NCBI GenBank assembly: GCA_964453155.1
Contig: CAYVQU010000057.1
Coordinates: forward strand, 1-29,699
DNA: 29,699 bases
Origin: CAYVQU01 sp964453155
GTDB taxonomy: Bacteria; Chloroflexota; Anaerolineae; Anaerolineales; UBA11858
Direction of reading: 5' to 3'
How positions within the stretch are numbered: the stretch's first letter is position 1; the number at the start of each line of letters is the position of its first letter. The notes below the pieces were generated by a model. It was given only the letters and a program-made list of their open reading frames with translations. It was not told where the DNA came from and made no database searches. Shown piece by piece: positions 1 through 8,012 of this stretch. The translations under genes were made by a program, and so were the position numbers.

Positions 1-65
1 TTTTTTGTTGCTCAACGCTTCTGTTTTGCCTGAGTTACTGCAGTAGAGTCACCAGTAAAAAAACC

Positions 66-869
66 ATGAAAATGGGCCTCGATGTTTTGAAACAGGGGGG
101 GATGTTAGGTTTATTCCCCGAAGGCGGTTTTTGGGAGCCTGGCAAGCAAAAGGCTCAAACCGGAGCAGCCTGGCTGAGCTATATGAGTCAGGCCCCGGTT
201 TTACCGATCGGTTTTGGGGATACTCGGGGAAAAATGGCCGCGATCTTTGAGATGAAGCGACCACATTTCGAAATGAATATTGGTCAACTTCAGCCACCAG
301 TGAAGTTGGCTGCCTCCCTCAGTAAAAAAGAAGCTTTGCAGTTAGCGGCAGATGAACTGATGAATTCGGTTTGGGATTTGGTGCCAGCCGAAGAAAAAAT
401 GCGCAAGGAGCGGGTCCCAGAAAAAGAAAAATTTTCTCTGGATATCGAAATAATTAATCGTAACGGACAACGAGTGGCGGTTCCCCCCAGTTTGGAAATT
501 GAGGATGGTTCCTGGATCAGTCGCTTTGCACATCGCCCTAACTTGATCGATTCAATCCGCGATTATATTTTCATTCCAGTGCAAGTATTCAAGGAACTTA
601 ATCGAACCCCCCCCGCCGAAGAAATTTACCTGGCTGCGCAGTCGATGTTGGACTACGTTGAAAACGATAACCCCCAATATTTTAATTATCGCTATGGTTA
701 CCACGATGGCGCAGCTTTTCACCGCAGCTTTACACAACTCCGCGACTTGATGCAGTGGGCCATGGATAATGACTATCAGGTTGATGCTGAAGTTCGGTAC
801 GAATACACCGATCCCCGAACTGGGGAGCAGTGTATTCTGAATGTTCCAGAAGAAGTCGAACAGTGGTAG
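66..869 (+). CDS. PlsC-like acyltransferase, 3' part (5' end outside window or altered)
   Basis: The visible 267 residues match the C-terminal half of the lysophosphatidate acyltransferase (PlsC/LPLAT) family, which transfers acyl chains to glycerophosphate-type acceptors at the inner face of the membrane. The diagnostic block is FPEGG near residue 18, followed by a Trp/Gly-rich stretch and VLPIGFGDTRG, the usual post-block strand. The catalytic HX4D block is not in the window, so the gene must start upstream; ATG 66 is only the first in-frame Met. The frame stays open to base 1, but its upstream codons give a Cys/Ser/Leu-rich stretch unlike an acyltransferase. The C-terminal 130 residues (after about 125) are an extra region of unknown function ending in a Tyr/Asp-rich tail. 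The neighbour is convergent. Family call fairly sure; start not determinable. Confidence 0.72.
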   Translation: MKMGLDVLKQGGMLGLFPEGGFWEPGKQKAQTGAAWLSYMSQAPVLPIGFGDTRGKMAAIFEMKRPHFEMNIGQLQPPVKLAASLSKKEALQLAADELMNSVWDLVPAEEKMRKERVPEKEKFSLDIEIINRNGQRVAVPPSLEIEDGSWISRFAHRPNLIDSIRDYIFIPVQVFKELNRTPPAEEIYLAAQSMLDYVENDNPQYFNYRYGYHDGAAFHRSFTQLRDLMQWAMDNDYQVDAEVRYEYTDPRTGEQCILNVPEEVEQW

Positions 870-917
870 GGTGATTCTTGCTATTTAGTGCTGAACACTT
901 CCACATCAACCCAATTT

Positions 918-970
918 ACCACGAAGGACACTAAGGATCACAAAGCTTTGTGTTTCTTCGTGCCCTTTTT
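918..970. repeat. Intergenic palindromic repeat, ACGAAGGACAC type (copy 1)
   Basis: Two imperfect arms (about 918-945 and 946-963) meet at CAAAGCTTTG and carry the words CCACGAAGGACAC and its complement. A second copy of the same type lies at 15047-15105. It sits between the convergent acyltransferase and pectate-lyase-fold genes, so the RNA hairpin could help end transcription, but no protein is encoded. Confidence 0.6.
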
Positions 971-983
971 GGTTTTCTTTATT

Positions 984-1134
984 TAACTGATGTTACGCAT
1001 GGTTGAGAAAATATGCTTGAAAATTCATCCTGAGTAGCGCTAGCGTATCGAAGGGTGAATTTTTGGACGACCCGCACCCTTCGATACGGTCCTGTGGACC
1101 TACTCAGGATGCTTCGTGCGTAACATGAGTTATT
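984..1134. mobile_element. MITE-like nested inverted-repeat element
   Basis: About 150 bases with nested dyads. Outer ends 984-998 and 1120-1134 are inverted copies of TAACTSATGTTACGC (one mismatch). Inside are two perfect arm pairs: 1026-1037 with 1100-1111 (CATCCTGAGTAG) and 1045-1057 with 1075-1087 (GTATCGAAGGGTG). There is no coding capacity. The right end overlaps the last codons of the neighbouring minus-strand gene. The layout fits a non-autonomous transposable element or a dispersed palindromic repeat; no transposase is present to assign a family. Confidence 0.55.
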
Positions 1135-4100
1135 TAAGGACTAATGGGAAATAAATAGTGTAAGCCCGCACAATATCAAAACTAGCGCGATCATCGTAAG
1201 ACCCAACCCCGACCTGGCCGCTGGTAAAAACTGTATCGGTGGCAGCCATAATCTCGGTGTCATCAATCATAACGGCCACTCGATCTTCATACCGCCCAAA
1301 AACAATGTCATGCCAATCGTTATCACTTAAACTGAAACCAGGGTTGGCGACTAAGGTTGTCCGAGTTCCATTTTCAATTCGGTAGATTCCAGTTTGGGTG
1401 GCCTCCGAGCTGATCAATGCGTATAGGTAATTTTCGTCGTCCTGGTAACCTAGTATCAGGGCAAAATCGGCCGCCGGATTGGTGCTCAGGTTCTCATTGG
1501 TTTTGGCCCGGACGGAGATGGTCGTACCCGCGGCCCCGGCTGCGCTTTGCGAGGGGGAAATATTATTCCCAAACACACTATATTCACCCAACCGTTCGCC
1601 GCTGAGGTTGGCATAGCTCCCAAAAAACAATTGATAAACGAATTCACCAGATTCATCTATCAATTTCCAGCGCGCCGGATCGCGCTCAAACCAATTGGCC
1701 CGCTCGCCGGCCTCCGGTTCTGGGCTAAATGGTGGGTCAGCGGGTAAAGTGAGGCGGCGGTTGAGCTGCCCTTGATACAAGTTGGCAGGTTGAATATTGG
1801 CCACGTCTTCGTACCAACCCTGGTTGGCGGAGTATTTTTCGGGCAGATTCGCTTCCAAGACACTCACCAAAGTGGTTTGAATATCTCCCCAGGAGTCGGT
1901 CACTTTGTTTTGGGGAATTCCGGCTTCTCCTGAGAGATTCCAATAAGTATTCCGGGCCGCGGCGTGGGGACCAGCACACCCGGCGCCGCTGCTACCGTAA
2001 CTCCATTCCGTGGTCATATTTGTGAAGAGGTTTTGGGACGGCCCGTTACGGTGAAAGTCCATACTGATCGGACTGTTTCCCTGAACAGTAGCGACCACGT
2101 TTGCTCCCGGCTTATGTGTGAACGTCACGCCGTGAATCCAGGCATCGGTGGCCGGTTCGGTGTTTATTTTTAGGTTTTGCAGGAGGGTGTATTCGCCATA
2201 GTCAATTGAGACCCCGTGATGCCCCTTACGCCCGGTGATGTGAATGTTGTCGAGCGTCACATACCCTGAAACTGTGACCCGGAGACCGTTATCAGAATTA
2301 TGGACGGCCACATTCCGCATCCAACTGTTGATCACTCGAGAGAATTGGATCCCATTGTAGCCCGGTTCAGTCAAATGGTCGGGCGGGGTGATGTACGGGA
2401 ATTCGACTCGTAAGTCCTCGACGCCCACCTCTTCCAGTCCGCGGAAGCGCTTCAATTGATGTTGCCACTCTGAACGAATATCCATCGGCAGTGGTTCTTT
2501 GAGGGTGATTAAATTCCCCTCAACCCGATCCACCTTAAAATACCAATCCAAATTACCGTTGGCCCAACTACAGGAAGTATCCGGCCAGGGCTCAACCTGA
2601 TCATTGTGCAGATGCTGCCACAAACTTCCAAATTGATCAGCCTCATACCAACTAATTTCCACGACCATTCCCGGTGTCACCTGAGAGCCGTCAGCCACCG
2701 TGATCGTGCGGTCACCGCGCCAGGCTGGTTCGACGATATCGGTCACATAGGCATTGCCGGTTCCGTTGAAGCGAATGAATTGGCCGCTGCCCCCCGTAGA
2801 GAACCCGCTTTCATAGGGGTAAATATCACTGGCGTTATATGGACTGTAGATATTCGTTCCCCCAGCTTCGTGACCCGCCCCACGCAAGACGATATTGCTT
2901 TTGGTGATAAATAGCGGTTGTTCAATGATATATTGACCCGCCGGTAAATAGACAGTGCCTGAAATGGTGGCATCAATTGCGGCCTGGATTGCCAGGTGAT
3001 CGGGCTGACCATCATCGGGAACCGCCCCATAATCGAGTACATTCGTCACCACCGGAATTGTGGGGATCGCGCGTTCCCCAGAGTGATACCCGGCGTAAGA
3101 AAAATCGGGCAACCGACCGCGCGGATCCCAGAGTTCGCCGTTCTGCCCCCAAAGTTGGGAATATTGCTTGGTCTCACCATCAGTCACATCGATCACATCG
3201 ATGATGATCTCTACTGGAACGGCCCAGTTGGTGCCATCAGAGACGGTTACCGGCAAAATGTGGCGTTGGGCGGTTTCAAAATCTAGTTGACTGTTATCTG
3301 TGATTGTAATTTCACCTGTGTTGGGATTAATGGTGAAAATATCATATTCGACATATTCGCCGGGAATAAATTGCCAATTTTGTGGTGTGACGCTGCCTTG
3401 GAGAGTAGCCACACTCAGCGTGTCAAGGCTGGTGCCGTTAGCAGCATCCTCTGGGATGGAATAAGGGCCGGCTGGGGGACACACGGCGAAAGTTTTGTCC
3501 TTGAGAAGATGTTCATCGGGCAAGGTAAAGCCCCACTTGTCAGCCAGATAAGCCTCGATCAGGCTGGCCTCACAGACACTCAAAGCTTTCTGGAAGATGA
3601 GCACTTCCGAAACGCGCCCCTCAAACGGGCTGTAGTCTGGGATCGTCGGATCACTCCCGATGCCAATTTGCGCATCCCGCGGTAATGGGGTGATTGCGGC
3701 CCCAGAATTGGATTTACCATCTAAGCGCGGCACTAAGTAGCTGCCATCGTAAATCATCCCAACCATATGCGGATCGGTATCAAATCCCTTGGTGTCGACC
3801 TGGTTTTTCAGGCCATTGACGACTGCGTTGTAGCCTTTCCAACTCCATTTGAGATGAAACAGCAGGGCAAACTCATGGCCATCGGATGAGTACGGGCCGT
3901 TTCCGACGATCCAGCCATTACCTCCGGTGGCCGGATCGGTCGTATCGGCCTGCGCCACTGCAAACACCGACACCGCATTGCCCGGGCCGTAGTCGATATT
4001 GTTTACCGCCAAAACATCATCGATCCCGTCGAAAATGATCGATTGATCGGTCGCTGAGTAAACGGGCGAATTGCCAATTGCAGGAGCAGTGGCATGAAAG

Positions 4101-4339
4101 TTGAGACCACTTTTATCTGTCCAACTGATGACCTGGGTTCCCGAAATGGCCAAAGTAGCCGCATCGGCAGCATCTAACCATAAGACCGGGGAAAGAGTCA
4201 GGGGGTCAAATGTAAGTGTGGAAGTGATGTTATCAGTTTTTAGAGGGGGAGCTGCCAGGGTCGGGGAAACCAAAGTGTTCAGGATAATGAATGGCAACCC
4301 AATTAATAATGTGACCGTAATTTTCCTCAAGAAACCCAT
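1130..4339 (-). CDS. Secreted multidomain protein: LamG, cadherin-like, pectate-lyase-fold beta-helix
   Basis: A 1069-residue exported protein. Residues 1-30 form a signal peptide (basic start, hydrophobic core, cut near TLAA-PP). Residues about 48-265 resemble a LamG/concanavalin-type lectin domain (SPVLWLDAADAATL). Residues about 290-390 resemble a cadherin-like repeat with DFETAQRH. Residues about 425-830 start with the pectate-lyase-superfamily signature VLDYGAVPDDGQPDHLAIQA and continue as a right-handed beta-helix. Residues about 900-1055 form a second LamG-like sandwich. The chain ends in IYFPLVLK, which may be a surface-retention or sorting tail. Probable role: binding and cutting an extracellular polysaccharide; the substrate cannot be read from the sequence. 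AAAGGA stands before ATG 4339. The catalytic residues of the helix were not assigned. Confidence 0.8.
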   Translation of the reverse strand: MGFLRKITVTLLIGLPFIILNTLVSPTLAAPPLKTDNITSTLTFDPLTLSPVLWLDAADAATLAISGTQVISWTDKSGLNFHATAPAIGNSPVYSATDQSIIFDGIDDVLAVNNIDYGPGNAVSVFAVAQADTTDPATGGNGWIVGNGPYSSDGHEFALLFHLKWSWKGYNAVVNGLKNQVDTKGFDTDPHMVGMIYDGSYLVPRLDGKSNSGAAITPLPRDAQIGIGSDPTIPDYSPFEGRVSEVLIFQKALSVCEASLIEAYLADKWGFTLPDEHLLKDKTFAVCPPAGPYSIPEDAANGTSLDTLSVATLQGSVTPQNWQFIPGEYVEYDIFTINPNTGEITITDNSQLDFETAQRHILPVTVSDGTNWAVPVEIIIDVIDVTDGETKQYSQLWGQNGELWDPRGRLPDFSYAGYHSGERAIPTIPVVTNVLDYGAVPDDGQPDHLAIQAAIDATISGTVYLPAGQYIIEQPLFITKSNIVLRGAGHEAGGTNIYSPYNASDIYPYESGFSTGGSGQFIRFNGTGNAYVTDIVEPAWRGDRTITVADGSQVTPGMVVEISWYEADQFGSLWQHLHNDQVEPWPDTSCSWANGNLDWYFKVDRVEGNLITLKEPLPMDIRSEWQHQLKRFRGLEEVGVEDLRVEFPYITPPDHLTEPGYNGIQFSRVINSWMRNVAVHNSDNGLRVTVSGYVTLDNIHITGRKGHHGVSIDYGEYTLLQNLKINTEPATDAWIHGVTFTHKPGANVVATVQGNSPISMDFHRNGPSQNLFTNMTTEWSYGSSGAGCAGPHAAARNTYWNLSGEAGIPQNKVTDSWGDIQTTLVSVLEANLPEKYSANQGWYEDVANIQPANLYQGQLNRRLTLPADPPFSPEPEAGERANWFERDPARWKLIDESGEFVYQLFFGSYANLSGERLGEYSVFGNNISPSQSAAGAAGTTISVRAKTNENLSTNPAADFALILGYQDDENYLYALISSEATQTGIYRIENGTRTTLVANPGFSLSDNDWHDIVFGRYEDRVAVMIDDTEIMAATDTVFTSGQVGVGSYDDRASFDIVRAYTIYFPLVLK

Positions 4340-4577
4340 CCAGATATCCTTTTGGCAAAGAAGAAAATAGTAGATTTCGGAAAGAACCTTGAAATAATTG
4401 CGATATTCAAACCAAAATCTGTTTAGGTGTGGCGGGTATCAAGGGAATATTATTCTAAAGGACAAACCGTCACACATGAATTGCGGAGTAACTTATCCGA
4501 TATGGGTATGATACAAAATATCCAGTTATTCTCAAACGGTCAGATGGGGAATTTAAACGAGGCGGATGGATGATTTC

Positions 4578-4601
4578 TTTATCCCCCATCTGGGGGATAA
4601 A
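4578..4601. terminator. Hairpin just after the TIR-WD40 gene
   Basis: A perfect 11-bp stem (TTTATCCCCCA at 4578-4588 with its complement at 4591-4601) begins 4 bases past the TIR-WD40 stop codon on the minus strand. No U-run follows on the minus strand, so it is not a textbook Rho-independent terminator. An mRNA 3'-end or stability role is inferred from position. The remaining spacer, 4340-4577, shows only an A+T-rich stretch that could hold the promoter of the downstream secreted protein. Confidence 0.45.
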
Positions 4602-4604
4602 ACC

Positions 4605-7600
4605 TTAATCTCCAGCCGGCCATTGAGGGCAGGTGGGGGTATATTCATACTCAGGCAAATACCGGTTCCATTCCAATTCTGAGAAATTGCGCCCCACAAT
4701 ATTGCATGCAATTTGTTTCCAAGATTCGGAATTCAAGTCAATGAAAGATAACGTTCCGTCTAAACTACTGGAAACTAATGTCAATGTATCCCCCAAAAAT
4801 AATACCGAATGGACATCATCCTGATGTAATTCAAGTGGAGTCCCGATCATCTCCATTGTTTTACCATCCCAAATTATGATTTTATTATCGAGACTACCAG
4901 AAGCCAGTAGTTGTTCATTTGAGCTGTGGACAATACTCCAAACTGGATCGTCATGACCCACAAGAGCAGTTCCTAACTGGACCCGCTCAATTACATCCAA
5001 CCTGATAATGTTGGCATCATATTGGCCAACAAACAGGATTTCTCCACTGTGATTAAACGAAAGACTAAACACTTGATCTTGAACTGGAAATTGATCCAGG
5101 GGCCTTAAATTTCCGATTGTCCATAAAATGACGGTCTTATCCGCAGATCCAGTTGCTAATATTTCTCCATTGGGGTGAAAAGTCAATTCCCACACGGGTC
5201 CACTATGTGCGGTTCCCTTTTTGCCTTTTTGCAACGATTCTGCTAATTTGGTTTCTAAATCCCATAAGAAAACTTGATGATCTCTGCCCCCAGATGCCAG
5301 TAAATTATTTTCCGGATGGAATTCTAAACTCATCACCCAATCATGATGTCCCAGCAGTTCTCCTTTTTTCTGACCAGTAGCTACATTCCAAAGGACGATC
5401 TTCCTATCTGCGCCCCCGGTTGCCAGCGTTTTCCCATCTGGGCTAAAGGCCACACTCATAATCCAACCGGAATGTTCTTGTGGGAAAGTTCGGACAATTT
5501 CGCAAGTAGAACTATTTACCAGGAAAACCTGATCATCAATAACCCAAGCAATCGTTGAGCCTTGCAAATCTGCGGCTATCAGAGAACTATTTATATCTTC
5601 TTGCTTAGTTGGGCTAAAGAGTCTGCGAATGATTGTGTTCTGGGAAATTAAATCCCACATAATAATCTGTTCATCGTATCCGGTGGATATCAGGGAAGAA
5701 TTTTTGGGGTTGAAGGCTACGGATCGAATATTATTGGAATGACCTGTGAGATGTTTGCCAACCGGCTGTAAGGTTTTTGTATCCCACAAAACGATTTTTT
5801 GATCAAATCCCCCGGAGGCTAATAATGACCCATCCGAATTAAAACTGAAACTAAGGATTTGGTCCGAATGGGCTTTGAGAGGTGGTCCGACGGGTTGTCC
5901 CGTCGCCAGATCCCATAAAATAATCGAATTGTCATCACTGCCCGAAGCTAATATTTGATCTGTGGGATGAAAAGCTACCGAGCGAACTTTATCGGTATGG
6001 CCTTCAAGTTGAATGTCTACTGGTTCCCCATTTTCGAGATTCCAAAATGTGATGTTGGTCGTCTCGCCCCCAACGGCTAACAAGTCCCCATTCGGACTAA
6101 TACTTATTGAGTAAACTTGCGACCCTTGGTTGTTCAACGTCATGTGAGGCTGGAATGTATTTAAATCCCAAACAATAATTTGGCCGTCGAGGCCCCCCGA
6201 AATTAGCATTTGTCCACTGGGATCATATGTGATGCTCCACACGTCATCTGTGTGGCCAATCATTGGTTCCCCCATCTGCTCCCCAGTAGCTACATTCCAA
6301 ACCATTACCTTTTGATCATCACCACCTGAAGCTAAAAATAAACCATCTGGTGAAAATGCTACACAAATGACGCCATTGGTATGCCCCGCCAGAATATGGA
6401 CGGGTTCAAGCGAACTGAGATTCCAAATAACGATGCTTGTATCATTACTAGCCGTCGCAGCCAGCGTTCCATCTGGGCTAATAGCAACGCCGGAAATATT
6501 TCCTTTTTGTAAGGGGGGAAATTTTTTCGATGGATAAAAATTCTCTACTAAATTTCGAAGCAAGCTGCCGCGCGCTTCTATCGTTTCTTCAATTCGATTC
6601 GCTTCTAAACTTAACAACAAGGACAACTCGATATCATTGTCCGCTTCGATAATTGACTGCGCTGCGAGCTGGCGAGACAACGCGATATCGGCTACAATTT
6701 CCGCCACCTCACGTTGTTCCTTCTCTTGTGCTTTTGCAATTCCCGCCAGATGCCGTTCTGCAACTGCCGTTCCTTCTTGGGCCACGGCGAGAGTGCTGGC
6801 AATTTGAGCAGTGGCCTCATTCGCTGCGGATTGCGTGTTAGCAATATTGGCATCATCAAGGTGTAATGCCGACTGAGTATTAGCCCATTGGGCATCCAAA
6901 AGGTTGCGATTGGATTGATTGAAAAGTAAATATGAGATAACACTCAACCCAATGGCGATGAGCAGACCAATTGTCAAGACGATGGTCCGCTGCCTTTGCG
7001 TACGAACAAGTTCTTGGGCTTTCTCTAATTCCTTCTGCCGGGCAATTTCGGTCGCCTCGATTAATTCTTTTCTCTCTCGTTGACGATTCGCTAACGCCAG
7101 CTGGCTTTTTGAAATTAAATCTTCTGCTTTATTATCGATTTCTAGTGAATCGTGATTTTCCTCAATCACGCGTAAGATAGCTTCACCGATCAGTTCCCCA
7201 GTTTGCTGGTGGGTTTGCAATTGTTGAGACAACAAATCTTGGATTGGGTTTGGGGGTGTCAACGCAGCTATCAGATCATCAAAGGCAGATTGATATTCTT
7301 TTTCGACAAAACTATGATACTGATACTTCTTGGCCCACAGGGGATGATCTTCGGTTTCGATACCTTTCATCAAAACCGGAAACATCGTTTTATCTAACCC
7401 ATAGGCAATTGACCCCTCATGTTGTACCCATTTCGACGCAACAGCATTTGGTGATAGGATCACGATTACTTCATTAGCAGCTCTAATCTGATTCTCGATT
7501 GTGTCTTCCCAATCTTCCCCAACCTGGAGAGAACGATCAATCCAAATTTTGAAACCCGCTTCGATGAGGTCATCGGCCAGTCGGTGAGCGAAGTTGCTGT

Positions 7601-7637
7601 CTTTCTTGGAGTAGGAGATGAAAATTTGTGCAGTCAT
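4605..7637 (-). CDS. TIR domain-transmembrane-WD40 (14 repeats) protein
   Basis: About 1010 residues. Residues 1-125 form a TIR domain (MTAQIFISYSKKDSNFA); the Glu of SKWVQHE (residue 74) aligns with the catalytic Glu of NAD-cleaving TIR domains. A Gln/Glu-rich helical linker leads to one membrane helix at about 219-240, then a coiled-coil region to about 365. Residues about 380-985 hold 14 WD-type repeats (SPDGxxLASGGxDxxIxxWD; the 8th is degenerate), enough for two seven-blade propellers. TIR proteins of this kind usually act in sensing or defence by degrading NAD or making a signal from it; here that is inference. I prefer ATG 7637 because the TIR strand begins directly after it; an upstream ATG at 7709 would add 24 residues of no recognisable fold. 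The gene looks more A+T-rich than its neighbours. Confidence 0.85.
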   Translation of the reverse strand: MTAQIFISYSKKDSNFAHRLADDLIEAGFKIWIDRSLQVGEDWEDTIENQIRAANEVIVILSPNAVASKWVQHEGSIAYGLDKTMFPVLMKGIETEDHPLWAKKYQYHSFVEKEYQSAFDDLIAALTPPNPIQDLLSQQLQTHQQTGELIGEAILRVIEENHDSLEIDNKAEDLISKSQLALANRQRERKELIEATEIARQKELEKAQELVRTQRQRTIVLTIGLLIAIGLSVISYLLFNQSNRNLLDAQWANTQSALHLDDANIANTQSAANEATAQIASTLAVAQEGTAVAERHLAGIAKAQEKEQREVAEIVADIALSRQLAAQSIIEADNDIELSLLLSLEANRIEETIEARGSLLRNLVENFYPSKKFPPLQKGNISGVAISPDGTLAATASNDTSIVIWNLSSLEPVHILAGHTNGVICVAFSPDGLFLASGGDDQKVMVWNVATGEQMGEPMIGHTDDVWSITYDPSGQMLISGGLDGQIIVWDLNTFQPHMTLNNQGSQVYSISISPNGDLLAVGGETTNITFWNLENGEPVDIQLEGHTDKVRSVAFHPTDQILASGSDDNSIILWDLATGQPVGPPLKAHSDQILSFSFNSDGSLLASGGFDQKIVLWDTKTLQPVGKHLTGHSNNIRSVAFNPKNSSLISTGYDEQIIMWDLISQNTIIRRLFSPTKQEDINSSLIAADLQGSTIAWVIDDQVFLVNSSTCEIVRTFPQEHSGWIMSVAFSPDGKTLATGGADRKIVLWNVATGQKKGELLGHHDWVMSLEFHPENNLLASGGRDHQVFLWDLETKLAESLQKGKKGTAHSGPVWELTFHPNGEILATGSADKTVILWTIGNLRPLDQFPVQDQVFSLSFNHSGEILFVGQYDANIIRLDVIERVQLGTALVGHDDPVWSIVHSSNEQLLASGSLDNKIIIWDGKTMEMIGTPLELHQDDVHSVLFLGDTLTLVSSSLDGTLSFIDLNSESWKQIACNIVGRNFSELEWNRYLPEYEYTPTCPQWPAGD

Positions 7638-7791
7638 CGTTTGACTTGAATGATCCCTTTGTTTGACCGAAAGTTTAACCCGGACCCAGTTACCGTTCGA
7701 TTGGATCATATGCTTTGTAGGCTAATTCCATTTCTTGTTTATGCGTTGGTCATAGCCGCTCCCCAGTTGGTCATTGAGGGTGAATCAAAAA

Positions 7792-7830
7792 GTCCTGCCA
7801 AAAGTGTAGCACAACTTTGATTGGCAGGAC
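7792..7830. repeat. Inverted repeat upstream of the TIR gene
   Basis: GTCCTGCCAA at 7792-7801 is repeated inverted at 7821-7830, with a further imperfect AAGT/ACTTT pairing inside the 19-base loop. It shares the CCTGCCA word with the terminator hairpins at 10827 and 16378, suggesting one hairpin family used repeatedly in this genome. It lies between the tRNA terminator and the 5' end of the TIR gene. Confidence 0.5.
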
Positions 7831-7840
7831 AATGCAAAGA

Positions 7841-7872
7841 AAAAAACCTGGAGAATATCTCCAGGTTTTTTT
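7841..7872 (-). terminator. Rho-independent terminator of tRNA-Asp (symmetrical)
   Basis: Stem CCTGGAGA (7847-7854) pairs with 7858-7865 around a 3-base loop. It is preceded by six A and followed by seven T, so a U-run exists on either strand. On the minus strand it stands a few bases past the tRNA 3' end. Confidence 0.85.
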
Positions 7873-7877
7873 GAGCT

Positions 7878-7953
7878 TGGCGGGAACGACGGGACTTGAA
7901 CCCGCGATCTCCGGCTTGACAGGCCGGCATGTTGACCACTACACCACGCTCCC
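7878..7953 (-). tRNA. tRNA-Asp (anticodon GUC), CCA encoded
   Basis: Read on the minus strand from 7953. The acceptor stem GGGAGCG pairs with CGTTCCC (one G-U pair). The anticodon stem CCGGC/GCCGG encloses loop CTGTCAA, giving anticodon GTC. The T arm has loop TTCAAGT between CGGG and CCCG. The discriminator base is G, as expected for tRNA-Asp, and the 3' CCA is encoded (7880-7878). Total 76 nucleotides including CCA. It stands alone, with its own promoter and terminator. Confidence 0.96.
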
Positions 7954-7964
7954 AAGCGACCGAT

Positions 7965-7993
7965 AGTTTAACACGATCAATGGGGAGCGTCAA
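7965..7993 (-). promoter_or_regulatory. Promoter of tRNA-Asp
   Basis: On the minus strand TTGACG (7993-7988) and TAAACT (7970-7965) are 17 bases apart, and the -10 box ends 12 bases before the mature tRNA 5' end. It starts only 20 bases past the DUF2817 stop codon, so read-through from that gene could also supply tRNA precursor. Confidence 0.65.
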
Positions 7994-8012
7994 GCCTTTT
8001 TTTGATCAATTT

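Noticed and set aside
3287..3685. 132-codon plus-strand frame opposite the secreted protein gene
   Set aside because: Antisense shadow of a long, well-supported coding region; no ribosome site or domain.
7739..7993. Open reading frame (-) of 84 codons across the tRNA region
   Set aside because: It covers tRNA-Asp, its terminator and its promoter; the protein has no family features.
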